This document shows, piece after piece, positions 40,214 through 49,893 of a DNA stretch of 64,000 nucleotides (the first letter of the stretch is position 1; each line of letters begins with the position of its first letter). Location of the stretch: positions 124,001 to 188,000 of the forward strand of contig NZ_UNOZ01000002.1 of the NCBI RefSeq assembly GCF_900536025.1, written 5' to 3'. Both the position numbers and the translations under genes were made by a program. The DNA comes from Pseudomonas reidholzensis. Lineage in GTDB: Bacteria > Pseudomonadota > Gammaproteobacteria > Pseudomonadales > Pseudomonadaceae. Under the pieces are notes generated by a model, which did no database searches, had not been told where the DNA came from, and was given only the letters and a program-made list of their open reading frames with translations.

Positions 40214-40258
40214 TAAGCTTTTGCTAATGCTGCCTCTAACAAATATTGATTTTTGTTT
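40214..40258. promoter_or_regulatory. candidate LysR operator region upstream of pycA
   Basis: Two dyads lie in the AT-rich gap between the divergent genes: ATAAGC-TTTT-GCTAAT (40214-40229, one mismatch) and AACAAA-N8-TTTGTT (40239-40258, exact). Two adjacent dyads are the typical recognition and activation sites of LysR regulators. Identification is by position and symmetry only. Confidence 0.45.
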
Positions 40259-40364
40259 ATCGTCCTCTGGCGCTAGGGTGGATGTGCGACTGGCCAGCAG
40301 CATCGGGTCACGCGCCGACCGGTAGAACCGGCTCGTATGATCCATCGGCTTTGGGAAGACTCCA

Positions 40365-41780
<1,416 letters not shown>

Positions 41781-41791
41781 GGAACCCCATA

Positions 41792-43600
41792 ATGTCCAAG
41801 AAAATTCACGTAACCGACACGATCCTGCGCGACGCCCACCAGTCCCTGCTGGCCACCCGCATGCGCACCGAAGACATGCTGCCGATCTGCGAAAAGCTCG
41901 ACAAGGTCGGCTACTGGTCGCTGGAAGTCTGGGGTGGCGCGACCTTCGACGCCTGCGTGCGCTTCCTCAAGGAAGACCCGTGGGAGCGTCTGCGCAAGCT
42001 GCGCGCCGCCTTGCCCAACACCCGCCTGCAGATGCTCCTGCGCGGGCAGAACCTGCTCGGCTACCGCCACTACAGCGATGACGTGGTCAAAGCCTTCGTC
42101 GCCAAGGCCGCGGTCAATGGCATCGACGTGTTCCGCATCTTCGATGCCATGAACGACGTGCGTAACCTGCGCGTGGCGATCGAGGCGGTCAAGGCCGCGG
42201 GCAAGCATGCCCAGGGCACCATCGCCTACACCACCAGCCCGGTGCACACCATCGACGCGTTCGTGGCCCAGGCCAAGCAGATGGAAGCCATGGGTTGCGA
42301 CTCGGTGGCGATCAAGGACATGGCCGGCCTGCTCACCCCGTTTGCCACCGGCGAGCTGGTCAAGGCGCTGAAGGCCGAGCAGTCGCTGCCGGTGTTCATC
42401 CACTCCCACGACACCGCCGGCCTGGCCGCGATGTGCCAGCTCAAGGCCGTTGAAAACGGTGCCGACCACATCGACACCGCCATCTCCAGCTTTGCCTGGG
42501 GCACCAGCCACCCGGGCACCGAGTCGATGGTCGCCGCGCTCAAGGGCAGCGAGTTCGACACCGGCCTGGACCTGCAGCTGCTGCAGGAGATCGGCCTGTA
42601 CTTCTACGCCGTGCGCAAGAAGTACCACCAGTTCGAGAGCGAGTTCACCGCGGTGGACACCCGCGTGCAGGTCAATCAGGTGCCGGGCGGGATGATTTCC
42701 AACCTGGCCAACCAGCTCAAGGAGCAGGGCGCGCTCAACCGCATGAGCGAAGTGCTGGCGGAGATCCCACGGGTGCGCGAAGACCTCGGCTTCCCGCCGC
42801 TGGTCACCCCGACCTCGCAGATCGTCGGCACCCAGGCGTTCTTCAACGTGCTCGCCGGCGAGCGTTACAAGACCATCACCAACGAGGTCAAACTCTACCT
42901 GCAAGGCGGTTACGGCAAGGCGCCGGGCGTGGTCAACGAGCAACTGCGCCGTCAGGCGATCGGCAGCGAAGAGGTGATCGACGTCCGCCCGGCCGACCTG
43001 CTCAAGCCCGAGATGACCAAGCTGCGTGGCGACATCGGCGCGCTGGCGCACAGCGAAGAAGACGTGCTGACCTATGCCATGTTCCCGGACATTGGCCGCA
43101 AGTTCCTCGAAGAACGCGAAGCCGGCACCCTGACCCCTGAAGTGCTCCTGCCGATCCCCGAAGCCGGTGCTGTGGCAGCCCCTGGCGGCGAAGGCGTACC
43201 CACCGAGTTCGTCATCGACGTGCACGGCGAGACCTACCGGGTCGACATCACCGGTGTCGGCGTCAAGGCGGAAGGCAAGCGTCACTTCTACCTGTCGATC
43301 GACGGCATGCCGGAAGAAGTGGTGTTCGAGCCGCTCAACGACTTCGTCGGCGGTGGCGGCAGCAAGCGCAAGCAAGCCAGCGCGCCGGGCCATGTCAGCA
43401 CCACCATGCCGGGCAACATCGTCGATGTGCTGGTCAAGGAAGGTGACGTGGTCAAGGCCGGCCAGGCGGTGCTGATCACCGAAGCCATGAAGATGGAAAC
43501 CGAAGTCCAGGCGGCCATTGCCGGCAAGGTCGTGGCCATTCATGTGGCCAAGGGCGACCGAGTGACCCCGGGCGAGATCCTGATCGAGATCGAGGGCTGA
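41792..43600 (+). CDS. pycB: pyruvate carboxylase subunit B (carboxyltransferase and biotin carrier)
   Basis: 602 residues: an HMGL-like carboxyltransferase TIM barrel (VTDTILRDAHQSLLATRMR at the start; DTAGLAAM, with metal-binding His in HSHDTAG), a PYC/OADA domain (~300-470) and a C-terminal biotinyl domain with the biotin lysine in ITEAMKMETEV. The ATG at 41792 follows GAGGAAC. Together with PycA it makes oxaloacetate from pyruvate. Often annotated as oadA because the carboxyltransferase resembles oxaloacetate decarboxylase alpha, but no sodium-pump subunits are present here. Confidence 0.93.
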   Translation: MSKKIHVTDTILRDAHQSLLATRMRTEDMLPICEKLDKVGYWSLEVWGGATFDACVRFLKEDPWERLRKLRAALPNTRLQMLLRGQNLLGYRHYSDDVVKAFVAKAAVNGIDVFRIFDAMNDVRNLRVAIEAVKAAGKHAQGTIAYTTSPVHTIDAFVAQAKQMEAMGCDSVAIKDMAGLLTPFATGELVKALKAEQSLPVFIHSHDTAGLAAMCQLKAVENGADHIDTAISSFAWGTSHPGTESMVAALKGSEFDTGLDLQLLQEIGLYFYAVRKKYHQFESEFTAVDTRVQVNQVPGGMISNLANQLKEQGALNRMSEVLAEIPRVREDLGFPPLVTPTSQIVGTQAFFNVLAGERYKTITNEVKLYLQGGYGKAPGVVNEQLRRQAIGSEEVIDVRPADLLKPEMTKLRGDIGALAHSEEDVLTYAMFPDIGRKFLEEREAGTLTPEVLLPIPEAGAVAAPGGEGVPTEFVIDVHGETYRVDITGVGVKAEGKRHFYLSIDGMPEEVVFEPLNDFVGGGGSKRKQASAPGHVSTTMPGNIVDVLVKEGDVVKAGQAVLITEAMKMETEVQAAIAGKVVAIHVAKGDRVTPGEILIEIEG

Positions 43601-43634
43601 GCTAAGCCCTCATCTGCAAGCGGTTAACCTCATT

Positions 43635-43661
43635 GGGGAGCGATAAGCTCCCCTTTTTTTT
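43635..43661 (+). terminator. intrinsic terminator of pycA-pycB
   Basis: GGGGAGC (43635-43641), loop GATAA, GCTCCCC (43647-43653), then eight T. A textbook terminator 34 bases after the pycB stop. Confidence 0.93.
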
Positions 43662-43696
43662 GCCCTCGCCAGCCTCAGAGCAATCCAGCCTTCGCT

Positions 43697-43820
43697 CAGC
43701 CCTTTCAAGGTCTTCGCAGTGCTCCTGAATTTATCCTTGGCTTGAACTCGCTGGGGCCGCTGCGCAGCGGCCCCAGCGAGCTCAAGCCATGCGCAAATTC
43801 AAAATACCTTGAAAGGGCTG
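43697..43820. repeat. 124-bp nested inverted repeat (potential giant cruciform)
   Basis: Three nested pairs share one centre. The outer arms are CAGCCCTTTCAAGGT (43697-43711) with ACCTTGAAAGGGCTG (43806-43820). The middle arms are GAATTT (43727-43732) with AAATTC (43795-43800). The inner arms, 43738-43763 and 43764-43789, form a 52-base palindrome with no loop and only one mismatch (A opposite C). It lies in the gap after the pycB terminator and before the stop of the leftward permease gene. No coding pattern is seen. It may end the permease transcript, be a structured RNA, or be an inserted repeat. Confidence 0.75.
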
Positions 43821-43823
43821 GGC

Positions 43824-44645
43824 CTAACGCTGATAACCCTTGCCAAAATGCCGCTCAAGCCGAGCCTGCATCAGTTCGAGCATGATCGACAGCACCCAGT
43901 AGATCACCGCCGCTGTGGTCAACATTTCCAGGTAGCGATAGCTCGAGCGCCCATACGACTGGGCCAGGAACATCACTTCCCAGACCCCCATCACCGAGAT
44001 CAGTGACGAATCCTTGAGCATCGAGATGAACTGGTTGGCGCTCGGTGGGATGATCGTGCGCATCGCCTGCGGCAGGGTGATGTGCCAGAAGATCGCGGCC
44101 GGGCGCATGCCCAGGGCCAGGGCCGCCTGGCGTTGGCCAAGGGCGACGCCGATGATCCCGGCGCGGAAGATCTCGCTCAGGTAGGCGCCGTAGTTGAGTG
44201 ACAGGGCGATGATCCCCGCTGCGATGGCACCGGGCACCAGGCCCAGCTGCGGCAGGCCCAGGTAGATCAGCAGGATCTGGATCAGCAGCGGTGTACCGCG
44301 GAAGAACGAGGTGTAGAAGCTGGCCACGCCAAACAGCACGGCACTCTTCGACAGCCGTGCGAGGGCGGCGGCAAAGCCCAGCAGCACCGACACCACCATC
44401 GAGCACAGGCACAGGAACAGTGTCAGCGCAGCGCCCTGCAGGAAGCCATTGGGGCCGAGCTTGAAGCCTGCCAGGTTGGGGAATTTCTCGACGATGATCG
44501 AGAATTTCAGGTCAAAACTGAGAAAGAAGCCGACGAACAGCAGGAGCAACACCAGCCACGTCAGGTACAGGCGGGTGCGGAAGCCGAACAGGCGCGCACC
44601 CGGCGCGCCCACCACGGGTTTTGGAGCGGGCTGATGAGCACTCAT
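43824..44645 (-). CDS. amino-acid ABC transporter permease
   Basis: 273-residue HisM-type inner-membrane permease with about five to six helices. The EAA-type loop is in RQAALALGMRPAAIFWHITLPQAMRTIIPP, the family's ATPase-contact signature. It overlaps the binding-protein gene by 4 bases. No ATP-binding subunit is encoded beside it, so an ATPase from elsewhere must be shared or lies outside the window. Confidence 0.9.
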   Translation of the reverse strand: MSAHQPAPKPVVGAPGARLFGFRTRLYLTWLVLLLLFVGFFLSFDLKFSIIVEKFPNLAGFKLGPNGFLQGAALTLFLCLCSMVVSVLLGFAAALARLSKSAVLFGVASFYTSFFRGTPLLIQILLIYLGLPQLGLVPGAIAAGIIALSLNYGAYLSEIFRAGIIGVALGQRQAALALGMRPAAIFWHITLPQAMRTIIPPSANQFISMLKDSSLISVMGVWEVMFLAQSYGRSSYRYLEMLTTAAVIYWVLSIMLELMQARLERHFGKGYQR

Positions 44646-45463
44646 TTACTGATATCGGCGCCGATCCACTTCTGCGACAGCTTGGCCAGCGTGCCATCGG
44701 CCTTGAGCTCGGCGAACACCTGGCGCACCTTGGCGTCCCACTCGGGATCGCCTTTTTCGATGGCGACCGAGTTCGGCTCTTCATACAGCGGCGCGCCGGC
44801 CAGCTTGAAGCGCTTGTCCTGGTCTAGGCGCGGCTGTGCGGTCACCAGGTTGGTGAGGATGGCGTCCAGGCGCACGCCGGCGCCCAGGCCGAGGTCCTGG
44901 AAGGCCACGTTGTCGGTGTCGTACGGGGCGATCTGGACGAAGTCGAACGGGTAATCGATCTTCTGCTCTTCAGCGCCTTCGATCACCAGGTTCTTGTTCA
45001 GGTAGCTCTCGTAGCTGGAGGCGCTGGTCAGGCCGACCTTGAGGCCGTCGAGGTCCTTGGCCGAGTGAATCCGCTCATCCTTGGCATTGACCACGATCAC
45101 CGCCGGCGAGGCGTAGTATTCCACCGGGAAGTCGAACACCTCGGCGCGCGCCTTGCTTGGGGTCATCGAGCAGATGCACAGGTCGTAGCGACCGCTCCAG
45201 CGGCCGGCGGCGATCACGTCCCAGGACGGTGTCTCCAGGCGCAGCTTGACGCCGAGCTTGGCCGCCACGGCCTTGGCCACGTCGACGTCGAAGCCATCGA
45301 GCTGGTTCTGATCATTGAGGAACGAGAACGGCGGGTAGCTCTCCATCAGCACGTTGACGATTTCCTTGCGCGACTCGACGCGGTCCAGGGTGGCACCGGC
45401 AAAGGCTGCAGAGGTGGCGCTCAGGGCCAGAAGGCCTGCGCAAAGCAAGGAAGGCAAACGCAT
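44642..45463 (-). CDS. amino-acid ABC transporter periplasmic binding protein
   Basis: 273 residues of SBP family 3. The signal peptide is MRLPSLLCAGLLALSATSAAFA (cleavage before GATLDR). The mature domain has YPPFSFLNDQNQLDGFDVDVAKAVAAKLG (in parts) and the conserved R-x-D-L-C-type contact (WSGRYDLCICSMTPSKAR). The ligand is not readable; the divergent homocysteine S-methyltransferase gene and the MetR-like box suggest a sulphur amino acid such as methionine or S-methylmethionine. A second oddity is the missing ATPase gene. Confidence 0.9.
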   Translation of the reverse strand: MRLPSLLCAGLLALSATSAAFAGATLDRVESRKEIVNVLMESYPPFSFLNDQNQLDGFDVDVAKAVAAKLGVKLRLETPSWDVIAAGRWSGRYDLCICSMTPSKARAEVFDFPVEYYASPAVIVVNAKDERIHSAKDLDGLKVGLTSASSYESYLNKNLVIEGAEEQKIDYPFDFVQIAPYDTDNVAFQDLGLGAGVRLDAILTNLVTAQPRLDQDKRFKLAGAPLYEEPNSVAIEKGDPEWDAKVRQVFAELKADGTLAKLSQKWIGADISK

Positions 45464-45534
45464 GGAGATACCTGGAAAAAGTTGTTAAAAAAAGCGGATT
45501 CGATATTTAATAGTTATAAGTTTGAAGTCACCAG

Positions 45535-45547
45535 TGAATATTATTCA
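45535..45547. promoter_or_regulatory. candidate MetR box
   Basis: TGAATATTATTCA is a perfect palindrome around one central T and matches the MetR consensus TGAA-N5-TTCA including its A/T centre. It lies in the AT-rich gap between the divergent binding-protein and homocysteine S-methyltransferase genes, 23 bases before the latter. It would place both in the methionine regulon. Confidence 0.6.
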
Positions 45548-45569
45548 TATCAATATAAGCGGAAGTTAT

Positions 45570-46469
45570 ATGGGCGATCGGTCGTTGGAAATTCTTGATG
45601 GCGGCATGGGTCGGGAGCTGCAGCGCCGAGGCGCGCCGTTTCGCCAGCCGGAATGGTCGGCCCTGGCGCTGAGCGAAGCGCCGGAAGCGGTGATCGCGGT
45701 GCACACCGCCTATATCGAAGCCGGTGCCGGGGTAATTACCAGCAACAGCTACGCGGTGGTGCCGTTTCATATTGGTGAACAGCGCTTCGCCGATGAAGGC
45801 TTCGCCCTGGCGGCCACCGCCGGTCAGCTGGCGCGCACCGCGGCTGACGCCAGCGCGCGGCCGGTAAAGGTTGCCGGTTCGCTGCCGCCGCTGTTCGGCT
45901 CGTATCGCCCAGACCTGTTCGAGCCCGAGCGCGTCACCGAAGTGCTGCTGCCGTTGGTCGTAGGTTTGGCGCCGTATGTCGACCTGTGGCTGGCCGAAAC
46001 CCAGAGCGCGATCGTTGAAGTGCAGGCGATTGCCAAGCAATTGCCGGCCGATGGCAAACCGCTGTGGGTGTCGTTCACCCTGCAGGACGAAGAGGTCGGC
46101 GAGGTGCCGACGCTGCGTTCAGGCGAAAGCGTGACTCAAGCGGCCGAAGCGGTCGCGGCCCTGGGCGTGAAGGCCATGCTGTTCAACTGCAGCCAGCCGG
46201 AAGTGATCGGCGCGGCGATCGACGCCGCCCGCGAAGTGTTCGAGCGCCTGGGCGCAGACATCGCCATCGGTGCCTACGCCAACGCCTTCCCGCCGCAGCC
46301 CAAGGACGCTACCGCCAACGATGGCCTGGACGAGCTGCGTGAAGACCTCGATCCGCCGGGCTACCTGAGCTGGTCGCAGAACTGGCGTCAGCGTGGCGCC
46401 AGCCTGCTCGGCGGGTGCTGCGGCATTGGCCCGGAGCACATCGCCGAGCTCAAGCGTCACCTCGACTGA
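45570..46469 (+). CDS. homocysteine S-methyltransferase family protein (MmuM-like)
   Basis: 299-residue zinc-dependent methyltransferase, TIM barrel. The zinc ligands are visible as the cysteine in MLFNCSQPEV and the CC pair in LLGGCCGIGPEH. The N-terminal LDGGMGRELQRRG is typical of the MmuM/BHMT group. It likely makes methionine from homocysteine using S-methylmethionine or another methyl donor. I chose the ATG at 45570 (MGDRSLEIL, GGAAG just upstream); an upstream ATG at 45522 would add a poorly structured extension. It is divergent from an amino-acid transporter. Confidence 0.88.
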   Translation: MGDRSLEILDGGMGRELQRRGAPFRQPEWSALALSEAPEAVIAVHTAYIEAGAGVITSNSYAVVPFHIGEQRFADEGFALAATAGQLARTAADASARPVKVAGSLPPLFGSYRPDLFEPERVTEVLLPLVVGLAPYVDLWLAETQSAIVEVQAIAKQLPADGKPLWVSFTLQDEEVGEVPTLRSGESVTQAAEAVAALGVKAMLFNCSQPEVIGAAIDAAREVFERLGADIAIGAYANAFPPQPKDATANDGLDELREDLDPPGYLSWSQNWRQRGASLLGGCCGIGPEHIAELKRHLD

Positions 46470-46476
46470 GTGAACC

Positions 46477-47151
46477 TCAGGCCAGGTTGCGGCAGGCTTC
46501 CAGCGTCTTCGACTGTCCGTCGGGGCGCTGGTTGTCGGCACTCAGCCAGCGCTCGAAGCCAGCGGCCACGGCTGGCCACTCGTCATCGGTAATCGCGTAC
46601 CAGGCGGTATCGCGGTTCTGCCCCTTGATCACCATGTGATTGCGGAACACCCCCTCGTAAATGAAGCCGAAGCGCTCCGCCGCACGCTTGGAGCGGGCAT
46701 TGGCGTTGTTGCACTTCCATTCCAGACGGCGATTGCCCAGTTCGAAACCGAGCTTGCCCAGCAGGTAAACCGCCTCGCTGCCTTTTGGCGTGCGCTGCAT
46801 GGCCGCGCCAAAGGCGATGTGGCCGATCTCGATGCGGCCGTGGTCGGGCACGATCGACATCAGGCTGAGGATGCCCTGCACCTGGCCGCTGGCGCGGTCG
46901 ATGACGCTGTAGAACAGTGGATCGCGGCTGGCGGCGTTGCCTTCGAGCCATTTGTCGAAAGGGGCGCGTTCGCTGAACGGGCCGTAGGGCAGGTAGTCCC
47001 ACAGCGACGGATCAGACTGCGGGCCTTGCAGCACCTGCCACAGGTCATCGCCATGGCGAGTTGGATCGAGCTTCTCCAGGCGAATGAAACGCCCTTCGAT
47101 GGGCTCGGCCTGGGGCGTTTTCGCCGGTTGCCAGTTAATCGGCTGACTCAT
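46477..47151 (-). CDS. GNAT acetyltransferase (RimJ/RimL type)
   Basis: 224 residues with a GNAT_3 domain: FIRLEKLDPTRHGDDLWQVL, IEIGHIAFGAAMQRTPKGSEAVYLL (acetyl-CoA loop) and EWKCNNANARSKRAAERFGFIYEG. It resembles N-terminal or ribosomal-protein acetyltransferases, but the substrate is unknown. Start at MSQPINWQPAKTP with GGAGCC upstream. It is part of a leftward set with the next two genes (gaps of 14 and 13 bases). Confidence 0.87.
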   Translation of the reverse strand: MSQPINWQPAKTPQAEPIEGRFIRLEKLDPTRHGDDLWQVLQGPQSDPSLWDYLPYGPFSERAPFDKWLEGNAASRDPLFYSVIDRASGQVQGILSLMSIVPDHGRIEIGHIAFGAAMQRTPKGSEAVYLLGKLGFELGNRRLEWKCNNANARSKRAAERFGFIYEGVFRNHMVIKGQNRDTAWYAITDDEWPAVAAGFERWLSADNQRPDGQSKTLEACRNLA

Positions 47152-47165
47152 GTGCGGCTCCTGTC

Positions 47166-47612
47166 TTACAGCGTTTGGCGAAACTGGATAAAGCCAGGCC
47201 GTTCTGCGACCTGGTCGTACAGGCCCTGGGCGGTGGTGTTGGTTTCGTGGGTCAGCCAATGCACCTTGCAGCATCCGGCCGCCTTGGCCGTGGTATTGAC
47301 CAGCGCGATCAGCTGGCGGCCGATGCCCAGGCCACGCTGCTCGCCGTCCACGTACAGGTCCTGCAGGTAGCAGGCGTTGGCGATGCTCCAGTTGGTTCGA
47401 TGATAGATCCAGTTGACCATGCCCACCGCCTTGCCATCGACCCAGGCCAACGCCGAGTGGGTCGGCTCCTGCGGGTCGAGCAGGCGCTGCCAGGTCACGG
47501 CGCTGACTTCCTCGGGCAGTTCGGTTTCATAGAAGCGCAGGTAGGCCTGCCACAGGGGCAGCCAGGCGGCGTGGTCGTTGGCGCTGACGGGGCGAATGAT
47601 GACGCTGGACAT
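47166..47612 (-). CDS. GNAT acetyltransferase
   Basis: 148 residues, GNAT fold: IRPVSANDHAAWLPLWQAYLRFYE, the CoA-binding loop DLYVDGEQRGLGIGRQLIALV (R/Q-x-x-G-x-G/A) and the C-terminal CCKVHWLTHETNTTAQGLYDQV. The pattern with FYE(T/S) near the N-terminus resembles Paracoccus/PA-type amino-acid or aminoalkylphosphonate acetyltransferases. Substrate unknown. Probably co-transcribed with the PaiB-like gene upstream. Confidence 0.86.
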   Translation of the reverse strand: MSSVIIRPVSANDHAAWLPLWQAYLRFYETELPEEVSAVTWQRLLDPQEPTHSALAWVDGKAVGMVNWIYHRTNWSIANACYLQDLYVDGEQRGLGIGRQLIALVNTTAKAAGCCKVHWLTHETNTTAQGLYDQVAERPGFIQFRQTL

Positions 47613-47625
47613 ACGGGCTATTCCT

Positions 47626-48255
47626 TCAGAGGGCGCGCATGTGCGCGGCGAGTTGCAGGTTCAGTGGATCGGTACTGCTGGCCAGGCCTTGGCGAACGCC
47701 TTCGATGTCCTCGGCCGAGCGGTTCTGGCTGAGCTTGCGCGCGCCTTGCAGGCGGGCGATGGGCAGGCGGAAGCCGACGATGGCGCGGAGCATGCCGTCG
47801 ATGTAGTCGCTGGGCGCATCGGCGACTGTCCAGGGTGCGCTGCGGCCCTGCTCGTGCCGATCGGTCAGGCGGCTGACGATGTCCAGCAGGCCCGGCCCGT
47901 CCTGGATCACTTCGGCGGCGCCGTAGGCATGCACGGCCAGGTAGTTCCAGGTCGGCACCACCTTGTGGTTGTCGAGCTTGCTCGGGTAGTAGCTGGGGCT
48001 GACGTAGGCGTCGGCGCCGGCGAAGACCAGCAAGGCTTCAGTGCCTTGCTCGAGCACCTGCCACTGACGATTGGCGCGGGCCAGGTGGCCGTAGACCGTG
48101 CCGAACTCACCTTCGCCGGTATCCACCAGCACCGGGATATGGCTGGCGAGCAGACCCTGCTCGCCGTAGGTCACCAGTACAGCCAGGCGGGTTTCGAGCA
48201 TCTGCTGGTGCAGGCGGTCGAGGTCGTGCTCCTGATGCGGTTTGCTGTTGTACAT
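47626..48255 (-). CDS. FMN-binding negative regulator, PaiB family
   Basis: 209 residues with a split-barrel flavin fold; family signatures include VTYGEQGLLASHIPVL, GHLARANRQW and the conserved PTWNYLAVHAYG. PaiB-type genes are commonly divergent from MocR regulators, as here. The ATG at 48255 follows AAGGAAC; an upstream ATG at 48282 lacks one. DNA binding by this family is doubtful, and a flavin or small-molecule role is equally possible. Confidence 0.85.
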   Translation of the reverse strand: MYNSKPHQEHDLDRLHQQMLETRLAVLVTYGEQGLLASHIPVLVDTGEGEFGTVYGHLARANRQWQVLEQGTEALLVFAGADAYVSPSYYPSKLDNHKVVPTWNYLAVHAYGAAEVIQDGPGLLDIVSRLTDRHEQGRSAPWTVADAPSDYIDGMLRAIVGFRLPIARLQGARKLSQNRSAEDIEGVRQGLASSTDPLNLQLAAHMRAL

Positions 48256-48297
48256 GCTGGGTTCCTTGTCGAATGGCTCCATCCTAGGCAGTCTATT

Positions 48298-48339
48298 GGT
48301 CCAGGTTAAGAGCCATTAACAGCGGATTTGATAGGTCCA
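48298..48339. promoter_or_regulatory. candidate MocR operator (GGTCCA direct repeats)
   Basis: In the 89-base gap between PaiB-like and MocR genes, TTGGTCCA (48296-48303) and AGGTCCAA (48333-48340) form a direct repeat of GGTCCA starting 36 bases apart. MocR/PdxR regulators often bind widely spaced direct repeats in exactly such divergent gaps. Confidence 0.5.
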
Positions 48340-48344
48340 ATGCC

Positions 48345-49871
48345 ATGAGCGAGCGCCCCTTCGTGTTGCCTTTCGACCCTGCCGGCATCGTCCTCGACCC
48401 GCGTCGCGGGCTCAGTCAGCAGTTGTACTTGGCGCTGCGTGCGCGGGTGCTGGACGGCCGCTTGAGCAGCGGTACGCGCCTGCCAGCCACCCGCGACCTG
48501 GCCGCGGTGCTGTCGTTGTCGCGTAACAGTGTGGTACGCGCCTACGACCAGCTGTATGCCGAGGGCTACATCGAAAGTCGGGTCGGCGACGGCACCTACG
48601 TGACCCAGCTGAAAAAACTATCCACACAACTGTCCACAGGGTTATACCCTAGGTTATCAACAGGGTTATCCACATTTACCCCAGAAAATACTGAGGATTT
48701 ATCCAGCAGCATGCGTTCCAGTGAGCCGTTGGAGCGTCTGAAAATTCACCACCTGCCGCTGCCCAGAACGGGCCCGCCACGCGCATTTCGAGTCGGTGTG
48801 CCGGCCTTCGACCTGTTCCCGTTCGACGTCTGGGCCAAGCTGCAAGCGGGCTTCTGGCGAAACCCCGACCCTGCGCAACTGGGCTATGGCGACCCGGCAG
48901 GTGAGCCGCTGCTGCGCGAGCTGATCGCCGCCTATCTGCGTCGCTCGCGGGGCATGTCGTGCACGGCTGGACAAATTGTGATCACCAGTGGTGCGCAGGA
49001 GGCAATCAGCCTTTGTGCACAGCTGCTGTTGCAGCCTGGCGACGCTGTAGCTGTGGAAAACCCGGGGTACCGGGCGGCGGGGCACGCGTTTGCCGTTGCC
49101 GGCGCACGCGTGTGCGGCGTGCCGGTGGACGAGGAGGGGCTGGATTGCGCCCGGCTGGCGCAATTGGCCGACTGCCGGCTGGCTTATGTGACCCCGGCGC
49201 ACCAATACCCCACAGGGGTCACCATGAGCCTGGCGCGGCGCCTGGAGCTGCTGGCCTGGGCCGAGCGCCAGGATGGCTGGATCATCGAAGACGACTACGA
49301 CGGCGAGTACCGCTACAACGGCGCACCGCTGGCGCCCTTGGCGGCGCTGGATCGGCAAGGGCGGGTGTTGTACGTGGGCACGTTCGGCAAGATCGCCTTT
49401 CCGGCGTTGCGCCTGGGCTACCTGGTGTTGCCGCAGCGGCTGGTCGAGCCGTTCAGCCAGGGCAGGGCGCTGGCGGTGCGGCATTCGGAGGTGAGTACGC
49501 AGTGTGTGATGGCGCAGTTCATGGCCCAGGGGCATTTTCTCCGGCATATCCGCCGCATGCGGCGGGCGGCGCTGAGCCGGCGCAATGTGCTCAAGGCAGG
49601 GTGGCCGACGGAGGTGGCGGGGTTGGGGGCGATGCCGGACGTGGCGGCGGGGCTGCATGTGAAGGTGGCTGTGGATAACTTCGCACGGGAGGGTGAGCTG
49701 GTGGCCCTGGCGGAGGCAGTGGGGGTCGAGGTGAATCCGCTGAGCAGGTACTGGCTGGAGGACAGCGAGGTGCCTGTGGATAAACGCGCGGGGCTGGTGC
49801 TGGGGTTTGCGGCGGTACCTGAAGCACAGATTGCCGATGCGTTGATGCGCTTGCGCAAGGCCTGGAGATAG
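48345..49871 (+). CDS. MocR-type (GntR HTH plus aminotransferase-like) transcriptional regulator
   Basis: 508 residues: an N-terminal GntR winged HTH (residues ~20-85; TRDLAAVLSLSRNSVVRAYDQLYAEGYIESRVGDGTYV in parts), a linker (~90-140) and a PLP fold-type I domain (~150-508) with the PLP lysine in YVGTFGKIAFPALRLGYLV and EDDYDGEYRY. The linker repeats LST/LSTGL because its DNA is a run of DnaA-box-like sequences. It probably controls itself and the divergent PaiB-like and acetyltransferase genes. The effector is unknown; PLP or a PLP-amino acid is typical. Confidence 0.88.
   Translation: MSERPFVLPFDPAGIVLDPRRGLSQQLYLALRARVLDGRLSSGTRLPATRDLAAVLSLSRNSVVRAYDQLYAEGYIESRVGDGTYVTQLKKLSTQLSTGLYPRLSTGLSTFTPENTEDLSSSMRSSEPLERLKIHHLPLPRTGPPRAFRVGVPAFDLFPFDVWAKLQAGFWRNPDPAQLGYGDPAGEPLLRELIAAYLRRSRGMSCTAGQIVITSGAQEAISLCAQLLLQPGDAVAVENPGYRAAGHAFAVAGARVCGVPVDEEGLDCARLAQLADCRLAYVTPAHQYPTGVTMSLARRLELLAWAERQDGWIIEDDYDGEYRYNGAPLAPLAALDRQGRVLYVGTFGKIAFPALRLGYLVLPQRLVEPFSQGRALAVRHSEVSTQCVMAQFMAQGHFLRHIRRMRRAALSRRNVLKAGWPTEVAGLGAMPDVAAGLHVKVAVDNFAREGELVALAEAVGVEVNPLSRYWLEDSEVPVDKRAGLVLGFAAVPEAQIADALMRLRKAWR
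48618..48674. promoter_or_regulatory. dense DnaA-box-like array inside the MocR linker
   Basis: Within 57 bases: CTATCCACA (48618-48626), CTGTCCACA (48630-48638), TTATCAACA (48654-48662) and exact TTATCCACA (48666-48674). TTATCCAGC follows near 48699. All are in one orientation. Two more exact boxes (49670-49678, 49775-49783) lie later in the same gene. The array encodes the low-complexity linker. Binding by DnaA is a proposal. Confidence 0.5.
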
Positions 49872-49893
49872 CCGGGGCCGCGCAGCGGCCCAT

